Shown: one piece after another, positions 1 through 11,912 of the stretch
Numbering within the stretch: position 1 is the first letter of the stretch
How the letters are laid out: every line of letters begins with the position of its first letter
Assembly (NCBI RefSeq): GCF_964340395.1
Contig: NC_135550.1
Location: 30,518,676-30,582,675, forward strand
Length of the DNA: 64,000 nucleotides
Source: Glandiceps talaboti
Taxonomy: Eukaryota > Hemichordata > Enteropneusta > Spengelidae
Reading direction: 5' to 3'
The notes under the pieces: model-generated
Told to the model about the DNA's origin: nothing
The model's input: only the letters and a program-made list of their open reading frames with translations
The model's database searches: none
Made by a program: the position numbers and the translations under genes

Positions 1-2990
1 TTCTTTCAGTCACCTCAATATTTATTGAATCTGTTGTATTCTAGTAAGTGGACATATTAAAATGTTGAATAGGGACATTGATACTTCCTCTACCCCTATT
101 ATTACCTACCAGTGACTATTTCAGTAATTCTCTTGGGACAAGATGGTATGGAACAGGATGTAAATGGGTGGGTCATCACCACAACATTTACATATACAGG
201 TACTCTTAGTGTCATATAAATGGTTTACTGGCATCTAAGCTGACACAGTAAATACTACCACTCTATTGGATCAAATGTGTATATGAACGGTGTTTTATAA
301 TACCCGGATTTACTACATTTTCTTTTAGACTATGATTTTCCACTAGTCTGCATCCTGACAGTCTGTATTTTGTTCCGTATTTCTGTATTTTGTTCAAAAT
401 TTACCAATTTAGAAATAACCACGAGTATTTCTTAATTTAGCACATATAACAGTATGTGATCAATGCTTTTTTACTTTTGTTATGAATTTTACAAAATAAA
501 GCAGAAGAATCTGCATTTACATATATGTAAACTAAAAGATCTTTTGAATGAATACTAAGACCCCCCTATAGTATTTCGCTGAATTGATGTCAAGGCAGTA
601 TTCCATTGGCTTAAAATGCAACACAAGTACGCGATGTCATATATTAGATGTCTTATGTGTCAACCTCAGCACTTTGAATGAACATTTCTTAACACTACAA
701 TGTGACTTCTAACGCCTCATTTTTTTTTTATTTAGAAGTCATGCAGACAGACATATGCTATGTTATCAGTTTTATCTCCTACTGACGTGCAGAAAATGTC
801 CATGTTTTGGCGACATAAGCATGATCACTGATAGTGATATAGCTACGTGTCCACATACACGGAATTCATACATCATGCGCTGGCAACGTTTATCTACAAT
901 TTGGAAACTAGTAGCAAAGGTAAACTCTGAGTAAACTGACAATCATTATTTCTTTGAATTTAAATTTGTCAAAGCCCAACCTGATGCACAGAATCTACCA
1001 CAGTGTTTGTATTTCAAATCCAGTACTAACATTGACCATAAAATAAGCTATCATTTGTTCTTCAAAATTTATAGTCATTTAAATTGACACACAGTATCTG
1101 TATGAACTTTTGCAACTCAAAACTCTATAAAGGTTATTCTCAAGAAGTAATAGTCACATTTTTGGAATTTCTATTCAATCAATCTATCTTTCTGTGAACC
1201 ACTGCACTGTATCTGTCAGAAATAATTTGTGTATGAGAAAAACTCAGTTGTCACCTTCAAGTAAGCATTTTAAATCTTCCTTAAATACATATGGAATGCA
1301 ATTTAGGATGAGGATTACTACGTCTAGTGTGGATATTCCCTGTCTTGGGAAAGCCATTTTTATCTTCATTACCAACCCAAGTCACATACCGATGCTTGAA
1401 CCTGGGATATTGCTAACACTAGCATACTGCAGGGTTAATGTTCTTCAAGAGCTGTTATCATTTGTAGTTGTTACAGTGACGTACATACTGGCCCCTTCTT
1501 GCCACCTTTCTGCCATTTTTATGGCTAAAGGCTAATCCAACAGTCCATCCAACATCATTATCTCAGAGTCAATTTTCATGCCGAGTTACAAAACACACTC
1601 TTTTATCCTGCTAAAATGCAAACAATGCCTCTAAAATATCTGTGGGATTTTGATTGCATCTGACTATAGGAATTGCAATTGTTGTACTCAGGGAGACTGC
1701 ATTCAGGGATTATCTGCTTATCTGCCTTTTGACTGGATATCCATTTTGCCTTGACATTTTCATGGGTATTGACTATCAAATTCTGATTAGATTTGATATG
1801 AGAATCGCAACAAAGTCTGTCAGATGTCCATTCTTATCAAAATATTGTATCAGTCGATAAATATTAATATTATTCACAATTCAAAGACATTTCAGTAATT
1901 TTTTTCTTACAGGTACATAAATGTGGATATGAAACGACAATAAAATTTGTATATTTTTTCAAGCTTCTATTTGGGAACACTGATATTATTAATTTTCACT
2001 ATACATCATAAACAGAGGTTTACTCAAAAAAAAATTGGTAAGGAGATTCTTTATAAGATGAGAATCAAAAATTATGTAGATATTCTATGATCAGTTTGTT
2101 ATTTAGTCATCTATTATAAGTCAGCACATAATGACTTTATACAAGTACAAAACAACATACTACGCATGCTCAGTCTCTTTAAGGTTAGAATTCCCTGACT
2201 GTAAAATGCCATCACCCTCACTTGCCCATACTGTCAGAGTTCTTTAATGCTCTGTGATAAATTATCTTGCCGTTGTAAGTATTATTACAGTATTTTAACA
2301 CTGGTTAAACCACCAAAAGCAGTTATTTTTATAGCACAGCATGAGGTGACTTTCTACGTCATGACTGAAGGAGATCATGACCACACCCCACAGACTGTTT
2401 CCCTTGTGATGTAGATTACAACATAATTTTGTAGTTAGATGATGGTCAAGTTATTCATTCTAGTTATACCTCAGGGCTGTTTTCAAGTTACAAGCCGGAA
2501 ACTGCCGATGATCACGCTGAGAAGTAAATGCAATATGTGTTTGATGGTGAAATAAGATTTGCATTTTATTGTCGTGATTGAAAATGTTGTTATCTCAGCT
2601 GAAATGGTACTGTTCATAAAGAGGTACCGGTAATGTATTTACCATATTGAACTAGTGAAATACAATTAATGTAAAATCATATTATGAAACCTGAGAGCTA
2701 TTCATTTTGATGTCACAACATCTATTCCCTTATTAAATGTAAATATTTGTTCTTATAGTCTTTGCTACTTAGATGAAGCTGGTTAGGAATCTTGGCTACT
2801 CAGCTTGACAATGTTGCAGTTCATCTGATAGCCAGTATGCTGTGTCAGCTAGCAAAGTCTGTGGGCTAAGATGAAGCAAACAACATCTAAAAAAAATCGT
2901 TTTTGTTTACCCTCAACAGATTCATTCAATCCATGAGATAGTTCAAACTATGTGGACTGAAAACAAGCTGTGTGATATTTGATCACTCAC
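1..2990 (-). other. Neurexin intron 3, partial (no exon seen)
   Basis: This lies downstream of coding exon 3 on the minus strand, from the GTGAGT donor at 2990 to the window edge. The expected continuation (rest of LNS2, then LNS3) would be a long open frame on the minus strand, and none is visible. Two short plus-strand frames (1194-1535 and 1654-1860) have no domain and are treated as chance. The sequence is AT-rich, with no tandem array or element that I can delimit. Confidence 0.6.
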
Positions 2991-3167
2991 CTCTTTCAAG
3001 CAGCCTACAAAACCATTAGAGGAAGTGGATCCATATAGCTTGCTTGGATCAGGGGCACCTCCAACATAGAATGTGGTATCAGATGTAAATGAGGCAAAAC
3101 TTCCTACTGTTCTACCAGTTAGTGTTATCGGCTCATCAAGAATTGCAGCATCAATATCAATGGTTAT
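2991..3167 (-). CDS. Nrxn: Neurexin-alpha coding exon 3: second part of LNS2
   Basis: The exon is 177 nt, exactly 59 codons (joined residues 339-397), phase 0 at both ends. The acceptor is TTTTTACACCAG|ATAACC and the donor is TTGAAAGAG|GTGAGTG. The peptide starts ITIDIDAAIL, continuing the beta-strand cut at the end of exon 2 and matching the neurexin VTISVDG-type strand. It then has TTFYVGGAPDPSKLYG and ends in NGFVGCLKE, the conserved Cys strand of LNS2. The rest of LNS2, which holds the partner cysteine, must lie in a later exon. I see no convincing candidate between here and the left edge, so the next exon is probably outside the window. Confidence 0.92.
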
Positions 3168-4007
3168 CTGGTGTAAAAAGGATATAAACATGACGCAAAT
3201 GTTATTATTTTGTGAATTTTAAAGTATAAAATGGCATCTGATGTGATTTAATGACTTTCTGAGGGATGGTTAGCACAGATATGACGCTAAACAGTATGAT
3301 ATGTTATGGTAGCGTACTTTCATTTTGTCTCTATCTAGAAACAAGATGGTCATGTCTAATATCATTATGAATTGTTTTAAATTCAAACCTGAAAGTAGTA
3401 GAGGCAGACATTTTGTTTTTGTTTCAACAACACAACTATGTGTCATACTCCTATACAAGTCCGAGACATGTGACAATAACCCATTGTAGTACACCCCTGA
3501 CGATGCTGATTAGACGTTAGCGAAATTTTGGATTTGCTTCTAAATTTTTTTTGTCTAGTAGTAGTAATTTCATATGAATGCAAAGTCCATGAATATTCCC
3601 TTTTGCATGCTCATTATATTTTGTGTATGTTCAAGGAAAGTTAGGTCATTTTCTCATTCTGCATCAGGTGAATCAAAGATAGCTTGAACAAACAAATATT
3701 CCTTATGAAGTAAGGCTCCAGACACCACTAAGAGTAAAACATCAGAAGTGATTAAGAGAAATTTAGATTTTCAAGAGTGCAGTCAGGAGTTTCTCTCAAT
3801 GTGCTGTGTGGCACATTGAATTGCAGCATCATGAGTTGGTGGCATTATGTGTTCTATTGCATTTTACCAGCATAAAAGTCACAGTGAAGATACATTCTTC
3901 TGTCAAATGTAATTGCCAGTTGACAGATTAAGAAGCTACTTGTGGAATGATTATGCAGCGTATATATTTATGTAACTAGTGTGTCAAACATAGATGGTCA
4001 CACATAC
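3168..4007 (-). other. Neurexin intron 2 at the splice-site-2 (SS2) position
   Basis: This 840-bp phase-0 intron splits LNS2 between TRKTQE and ITIDID. In vertebrate alpha-neurexins the alternative SS2 cassette is inserted at this same point in LNS2, so the junction is a candidate alternative splice position. I read the minus strand for a small phase-0 cassette with AG and GT borders and found none that was convincing. A short hairpin (8-bp stem CAATGTGC, 6-nt loop, 3797-3818) is the only local structure. Confidence 0.75.
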
Positions 4008-4309
4008 CTCTTGCGTTTTCCTTGTCATTACAACTTTATGCCATTTATTATCACTGAATGTTTTACCATTGTTAGACACTCGGCCAACATAGGGTCCAGA
4101 ACCTAGGTTCATGGCAAATACCAACTCTCCATCCTCTATTCCAAAATATACATAATCATATTCATAGCCAGACTGAAGGATAAGGCCGTTTGGGTTTTGT
4201 GTGCGGAATTCAAACTGGATTGAATCTTCCTGACTTGATATTCTCTTCTTGGACAGATCATAGCTGAAGTAAGATTGACCATCGAATGTACTCACACTGG
4301 CAGAAGCAA
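4008..4309 (-). CDS. Nrxn: Neurexin-alpha coding exon 2: first part of LNS2
   Basis: The exon is 302 nt: two bases finishing a Val codon shared with exon 1, then 100 codons (joined residues 238-338). The acceptor is TGTCTTTACAG|TT and the donor is CAAGAG|GTATGTG, so it enters at phase 1 and leaves at phase 0. The peptide has the LNS2 signature seen across neurexins: STFDGQSYFSYDLS, an FEFRTQNPNGLIL strand, DYVYFGIEDGELVF, the NLGSGPY turn, and DNKWHKVVMTRKTQE. In vertebrate alpha-neurexins LNS2 carries a calcium site and binds dystroglycan and neurexophilin. No stop interrupts the frame. An open frame continues 24 nt past the donor into the intron, and homology ends at the splice site. Confidence 0.92.
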
Positions 4310-5900
4310 CTGTAAAGACAGAAAAAATTAACCATTAATTCAGATTACTACAGGATGACTTTTTAATCTCCCCAGTTTCTTTGATGATTGTTTTCCAAGG
4401 ACTGTTTAGTGTTGATGTCTGATTACCTGTACAAAGGCTATATGATGGATGTTTCGATGTATGTCACCTGGAATACAGGCTTGTCTGTCTGTCTTATAAT
4501 GAATGTTTAACAGTAGAGATGGAAAGACATGATGTACATAAACATACACACATTGTAGTATGAAGTAGATGCGCTGCAGCAGTGTTAGTATTTATATTAA
4601 AATATTTTAATGCATGGCTATATTCTAACTTTACAAGTTAGAATTACTTAGAGTGAGATTTTCCATTATTTTGGAATAACTTTTATCATTTCATCTTTCA
4701 TGTAGTGTAATTACATGAATGTACAATACCAATGTATTCACATCACTAGTTGTCAAACCATTCATGCCTTTCTTCTTGTAAGTTGTATTTATTCCATTTC
4801 ATTTTGTTCAAATTTATTTCTTATATTTACTAGAGGACACATTTAGTAAATTACCACTTCCCTTCAAAATCTTTACTATAATCTCTTATCTGTTGGTAAA
4901 TCCATTCACTTCAAATTTTATTCTTTGAAAAGATTTTTTAAATGTTTTCCAATAAAGAAGATGGATAAAGAGATATGTGTAAGGCATTTACAAAGCGTTC
5001 CAGATAACAAAGAATCCTTCCTGTCAAACAGATGACAAATGCTAGCTACCAAATAAAGATCAGAAGCTATAATTTCCAATTTATGACATTTCTAAGTTAC
5101 CTTAAAAAACCTAGAAACATCTGAATTCCATATTTAGGTTTTGGAAGAATTTCATTCTTTTCAAGTTTACAGATTAAGAGTGTTACTACAAATTCAAATT
5201 CCAACTGAGGTTTGTGGTCATTATGAGGAGTTTACTGACATATTCTAGGATTCTTGACAACTCTTTTCAACAACACTTACATCCAGTGTAACTGTTTGAA
5301 CACATCAACTCCATGCAATAATCAAAATACTTGTAAGGCCATAAGAATGTGTTTCATTGATAGAGCTTTTCAATAGTCATCTCCTTTCGTCATTCTCATT
5401 CCAAAAAAACTCTGCTTTCCCAGGAGACGGACATCAACAAAGCCATCTTTCAGCACAGTCCACTTTCCATGCCTTGCCTTGAGGCAAATGTAGATTTTTT
5501 TCAAGCACTTTACAACTTAGTATGGCATCTCACATGACATGTGTATGTGTTGTTTTTATGTTGCGATAAAGGAGACATCTGGTGTTGAAATATCAGGGTC
5601 AATACACCTGGGAATACCTACAACCCTTATATTTTGATGGAAAATGAAGGAAGCATACTATAGCAGAATAGTGTCACTTTGGTAGTTATTCAACTAGATT
5701 TTTCTGATTAACCTTTGGTGACCTTTCAACCTTGAGGATTCACTTCAGGATACAACGTCTTTATTACAGGTAATGATAGTATGGTAGTGTGTACACTGTA
5801 CAGACAATTGAGGACTTCCCCTTCATTGTCTATGGTATGTTAGAATGTTCTTCTCATCTTAAAAAGCAAACTTCAAGTGTACGTAAGTGTTTTGATACTT

Positions 5901-6660
5901 TAAAGACCAATGTTTCAATCCCAGGTTCTCACATGAGTGTTATCTTATCAGTGGAGACTTAAAGGCCAGCGTTTCAATCCCAGGTTCTCACATGTGTGTT
6001 ATCTCATCAGTGGAGACTTAAAGACCAATGTTTCAATCCCAGGTTCTCATGTGTGTTATCTTATCAGTGGAGACTTAAAGGCCAGGGTTTCAATCCCAGG
6101 TTCTCATGTGTGTTATCTCATCAGTGGAGACTTAAAGGCCAGGGTTTCAATCTTAGGTTCTCACATTAGGTTTATCTCCTCAGTGGAGACTTAAAGGCCA
6201 GGGTTTCAATCCCAGGTTCTCACATGAGTGTTATCTTATCAGTGGAGACTTAAAGGCCAGGGTTTCAATCCCAGGTTCTCACATGAGTGTTATCTTATCA
6301 GTGGAGACTTAAAGACCAATGTTTCAATCCCAGGTTCTCATGTGTGTTATCTTATCAGTGGAGACTTAAAGGCCAGGGTTTCAATCCCAGGTTCTCACAT
6401 GAGTGTTATCTTATCAGTGGAGACTTAAAGACCAATGTTTCAATCCCAGGTTCTCATGTGTGTTATCTTATCAGTGGAGACTTAAAGGTCAGGGTTTCAA
6501 TCCCAGGTTCTCACATGAGTGTTATCTTATCAGTGGAGACTTAAAGACCAATGTTTCAATCCCAGGTTCTCATGTGTGTTATCTCATCAGTGGAGACTTA
6601 AAGGCCAAGGTTTCAATCCCAGGTTCTCACACGAGTGTTATCTTATAAGTGGAGTCATAA
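5901..6660. repeat. 57/59-bp minisatellite with a 116-bp higher-order period
   Basis: About 13 head-to-tail units carry the core TTATCAGTGGAGACTTAAAG followed by a GTTTCAATCCCAGGTTCTCA segment. Units begin near 5901, 5960, 6019, 6076 and so on, to 6599, and then decay. Two unit types exist: a 59-bp type (AAAGGCCAGGG and CACATGAGTG) and a 57-bp type (AAAGACCAATG and CATGTGTG). From 6251 to 6599 they alternate strictly, giving three 116-bp dimers. Neither 57, 59 nor 116 is a multiple of three, so the open frames across it are chance. It lies inside neurexin intron 1, about 1.6 kb upstream of coding exon 2. Confidence 0.95.
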
Positions 6661-9600
6661 GGATTACATAGGATCATTCTTTTATTATGGACTAAGTTTT
6701 TCTAAAGCTCTTCCAGGGAAATGTTTTTCACAACTGAATTTGAATCCTAATCCTAACTGGGCCTTTAAAGTAATTCTTTGAGCAAGATGACAGAATAGTT
6801 TTCATCAACACTACATGTATTTGCATGTTTTTAGAGTAGAATTCCTCTGTTTGATAAACTTTCTCAGTTATTTTGATACTGTTCTTGAGTAATGTAAAAC
6901 TTCTTTTATAAATGTAAGATAAAAACATTACACTGGATAATATTTGATCAAATGATAAATGCAATAAATTAACTTTTTGAAGACAAAAATTTATTATTAT
7001 CATCAACAGTATTTCTGTGCTTTTGAAGAACTTGCATCACCAATGATGGTGATCTTAAACTTATCACTTCTGCTATTTTGCTGATTTGTTACATGTTGCA
7101 CAATCCAATCTAATGGAAGAGGAATCTTCCACAAAAATCACCTTGAGCCTTTCAAACTAATCATGGAAAAGCAATTTTAATTTTAACTTAGAAACTGTGG
7201 TGGTTTTATACAGTATGAGGTAATCAGACTGTTACAACACCATGCTGGCCGGTAATTTTGACGTGTAAGAATAACAGTAAGGCAGAATTCCACATGGTAT
7301 CCTATAGACACTCTATATATTTGACGCTTTGCTGGTTTGTCATGTAAAATTACTTCACACCCACCAATGCTATATTTGAATTGCATTCCAACTGGACTGA
7401 TCATGCCAAATGAACTCAAACTCCCAGGTGTGTGCGCCATATCTTGTTTTTTGTCAAACTAAACTGTACCAAAGTGAAAGAGGAAATTTCATTCTTCTGT
7501 CCACATATATTATAATGTGGCACAAGTCATGCAAGAACATGAATAAAGTAGAGAAAGCTCTGTCTTTAATAGGTGTACAGAATTTCTGCTTGACTTGAGT
7601 GTGATCACGCTTGCCTCTATGTGTGTTGTGTACTCTTCATGGAGATGCATTCATACAAGTTCTTAAGAGCAGTACAACTGGGGTCTAACTAGTCACATGG
7701 TCTGATCACAATCTCTTGTCTATTCTGCAAAGACATGATGGATACTTGGACAGACAAGTGACAAAAGGTCACAAAATTTGATGAAGCACGCCACATTTTA
7801 TCATTTCCGACTGATACTTACTTTCATTCAGTTTTTCAAACTGTCAGTGTGGTAACATAATATGATAAGATACATGTGTAGTTTCATCAAATGCTCCATG
7901 AATTCTAGTCTCAAATTCTCTTCCATGTCAAAGACGCTACTCGGTATGTAGATTGGTTGTGGTGATGATCACCATGTATCAAATGATATCAGACTATGTA
8001 CAATATTAGTATGGCTCAAATTTCAACGTTTTATGATTGACAAAACCCTTGATAAAACTTGATCATCTCATACTGTGTCCAGAACACATAAAATCTTCAC
8101 TCATATTGGACGTAAATATATCATATTGACTCACTGAATTCAATCAGTCCATTAAACTGTCCTTCCGCTGGCTACAGCTTAAAATCAGTTCTCATATTTA
8201 TGTTCAGAAATATTAAGTCAAGTCATTTTCGAAATGAAAACAACCTAAAATGCCTACAGGATTGAATTTCATCTTTCTATATTCATTTGTTAATGAAATA
8301 TTCAATCTGTAACAGTATTATACATAGTATTCAGGGTAGAATTGGTTTTGGAGGCGAAATGTAATCTCATGTTAACATTATAATTACCAGCACAACTATA
8401 CATTTTTAACTTCAAATTTTTGAAGGAAAAAAAAGGGATTTCATTCCTTACATGGTACAATTTGCCTGGAGTGAAAGAAGCTGGGGGTGATATCTTTTCC
8501 AATGTTTAATATTACTGCACAAGTCTGTGATACCCATTCCCTGCTACCACAGACACTGCAGGGCCTATGACGTTACAGAACTAGAAGAATGGTTCTGTAA
8601 CAGCCTCAACTGCCACCATGCTGTTGAATAAAATGTGCAATACACAATGCTGATAATGCATGCCTATGGCAGACTCCTCGATTTAGCAACTGATCAACCG
8701 AGAGAAACATAGGAAGTGATGGGATGGGATCGATTTTGTACATGAATTCTTTATATCTAGTCTTTCCATTGCCATTTCTTTGTAGCAATGTAGCGAGTGA
8801 TGGGGTGCACTGTTCCTAATGTATAAATACTTGATACCTACTAGTTCCAATCATTTTTGTCAAATCAATGAAATTCATGTATGCAACATCCACCAGCTTC
8901 CTCTTCTTACCATCTTTGATATTTAACATATTTTATTGAACTAGGGCAAAGTATTTTTTACCGTTTTCCATCCACACCAAAGTTTTCTTCAGTTATTTCT
9001 AGCACAGACATTAGATGTTTGGATTTGTGCAGACAGACCTATCTGACCTTCCATCCCATCCATTTTCATTCAGACAGTTGATATGACTTACAACGCATTA
9101 TGTGTATGAACACATGACCATCTGAGCCAGTCTGGTCCTTGTCTTAGTAGCCCTAACTTTTCAGGCATGTTTCACTTTGTTCTTATGATCTGTCTCACCA
9201 TGGGAGATGTAAACATAACTACTCCCTCATAATCATACTTATTTTGAACCGTCTCAGAGGATAAATCGATTATCAGTAGTCATGTAAAAAAAAAAAAAGG
9301 GAACTACATCATCGCGTCCTGAGAGATTTGCTTATAACACACTTATCATGCCAGAAATGTCACCATGTGACCTTTCTCTGTTTCATAATGTCACATGACA
9401 AAATTACAATATTTGTTGATGCAGTAACTCGGCATTATTACATGTGGAGCCTCAAGAAAGTACTGAAGGTCTGAATTAGCATATATACATATGAGTACTT
9501 AGTCTGTCTGAGACACTCACAATATCAAACAATCAATAAAGTGATTACTTATCACACTTATACATCTAATAGTGAACTCCTGACATTTCTCACCTTGTTT

Positions 9601-11587
9601 CTCACATTCAAAATGCATGATACTCCCTCAAGATTGTAAATATTGGTATTGATTTGTTGGCTAAAATCTTACATATAACATCCTACCATGATTATGGACA
9701 CCATTAATCACGTGGTTATAATTCCTTGGACAACAAAGACATACTGTATCGCACAATATTTTTTGACACTTAACATTGATATCATTATTGTACATTAGTA
9801 GTCTTCTCAGGATTACCATTAATTCCCAAAGAAAACATTCCTTTCTTATGTCAATTCAATATTTCGCCTGATGGCATTTACATTGTAGATCGACTGCAAC
9901 TGACATATAAAGTCAGCATACAGAAATACCATGATCTCTGTAGCTTACGTCATAACATAATGAGATCTGCTATGGGTTCTTTCCTCACTGTGAATTTTAT
10001 CACAGTCAGGTTCTAAGCTGTTCTTAGCAGTGGGAATGTAAACAAATTCTTTACCTTTTGGATCATAAACATGACAACCACATTATTACCATGACAACAA
10101 CTCAGCATCAAATTATTATTACATTTGCTACAATAGAATGTACAGTAACGGTCTATATTTCTTTAATGTTCACTTAAACTCCAAAGTTTGAATTCCATGG
10201 TTTAGGATTAATGATAACATATTATCAGTGGAGCCATAAACATTAAACAGGATCATATTCTTAGGATGATTATTTTGTACAGCAGTGCCTGAGTTTATTG
10301 AATATAGTTCATAAACCATCAACATATCACTGCTTCCGATGGGCTGTCTAATAGATGTATATTCAATTACAGTATACATGGATATTTCATGATTTTCTTT
10401 GTCATTGCATCATCCTATGCATTGATTCACTACAAAGACAACTGTTTTTCTTACCACAATTTTAATTCTAAATCAATATTAGCCTTTCAGTAAATTAAAC
10501 AATCACATTTTGTCAATACCTTGAAAATAATGCTATCATCTTTTCTTACGTACCCACATTTCAACTTTTTGCAAGTCTTCTCACAATAAATATAGTCATG
10601 ATAAATATGATTCTTTATAAATAATGTCAGATACTGAATAGATTGTCATCACATTCCTAGATTCCATTCTGTAAAAACCTCATATGAGCATTAAAAGGTG
10701 ATATAATGGCTTAACAATTGAAATCAACTGTATCTATCATAAAGTATGAAAGCTATAAAGAAAATAAGAAAATAATCCCCAGATGCAGTCAAGCATTGTT
10801 TTAATACATGGGCTGGGACAGGCTTTCTTAGTCATCAAGGCAATGTTGAATTATCATTATTATTTCATGAGGTGATCAAACACATGACGGATTTCCATGC
10901 TGTGAATTCTATTGGATAACACTTGCTCCTGATCATGCAGCCTGGTCATCAGTCCAGGAGATGTGAGTAGAAATTCTAATAAATCACCAATTGGGTCTGG
11001 GGAGAGTTCTCAGCTTGCTATTATGGAAATCATATGTTACCTCGGCAGTCTCATCAATATGTATTGCAACATGCCAAGACCCCACGGCATAATGTACAAC
11101 TTACAAGTAAAATATACTCTGTAAACCGTATCACTTCATGGCATTAGCTATTCATGATATATACATGCCAAAATTTGAATCGAACAGAATCCCTTTCTCA
11201 GATAATCCGTACGTCAGCACAGTGCTAAATTACATGTTATTTCTCCTGACTTCATCTTTCCACAATTACAAGTTGTTCTACACAAATTCAACTGTGTTTG
11301 TCAGTACAGGTAACAAAATCTCACTTTAAATTAACGAGACTGCCAAATGCCAATATCCTTTAAATTTTAGATGATAAGTACACACATCAATCCCAACTTT
11401 ATATGAGATTTACAATTTATTACATTTACATTTAATTTTAATTCAGCGTATAAATGGTTGCTTAGTTTCAGGATTTTGTCTGACGTCAAATTTTTAGTTG
11501 TGATTATACTACAGGTAAGATTTCAGTTGGATGATTAATAGCATGTGTCATCAATTTAAATAACACCCTTGAAGAATTCTAAGTGTG

Positions 11588-11912
11588 TTAGGCCTAATAA
11601 AAAAAATTGTGTGGTTCCGGTTACACTCAATTTTAGAATAGGTAATTTTTTTATTTTTTTTCTGTGTTTGTTAGATGTCTAGTTCAGGTATTCCATTGTT
11701 TTCCAAATGGTCTCTGTGTTGTTTATTTCATCCTATCAGATGTACAACCATTACAGATTGGAAGAACAGTTTTAGAGTGTTTTTTGAAGCTGATGGCAGT
11801 TTCCGCATCCACTTATTTTTTTCTTGGATACATAAAAAGAAGTTAGGGTCGGCAGTGAAAAGCTAGGTGGGGTCGGGTACCCAGAACCAAACAATTATTT
11901 TTTTAGGCCTTA
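11588..11912 (+). mobile_element. Foldback/MITE-like element with AGGCCTAA termini
   Basis: The two ends are inverted copies of each other over about 40 bp. The left end (11588-11630) reads AGGCCTAATAAAAAAAATTG then GTGGTTCCGGTTAC. The right end (11871-11912), on the opposite strand, reads AGGCCTAAAAAAATAATTG then TTTGGTTCTGGGTAC. The interior has no convincing coding capacity; the two overlapping 60-63 aa frames there lack domains. A diverged partial copy of the left portion lies inverted at 63441-63549, showing this is a dispersed family. No clear target duplication was found. Confidence 0.65.

Noticed and set aside
1194-1535. 113-codon plus-strand frame with hydrophobic stretches
   Set aside because: Composition is random-like, no recognisable family, antisense to the neurexin intron.
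3270-3494. 74-codon minus-strand frame within the SS2 intron, considered as a retained exon
   Set aside because: No resemblance to LNS2, and no matching phase-0 acceptor and donor around it.
5937-6648. Several overlapping 66-85-codon repeat-protein frames (YQWRLK / CYLISGDLK repeats)
   Set aside because: They are translations of the 57/59-bp minisatellite in shifting frames; the period is not a multiple of three.
5901-6660. Possible CRISPR-like array because of regular spaced repeats
   Set aside because: Units are contiguous with no unique spacers, and the context is a eukaryotic intron.
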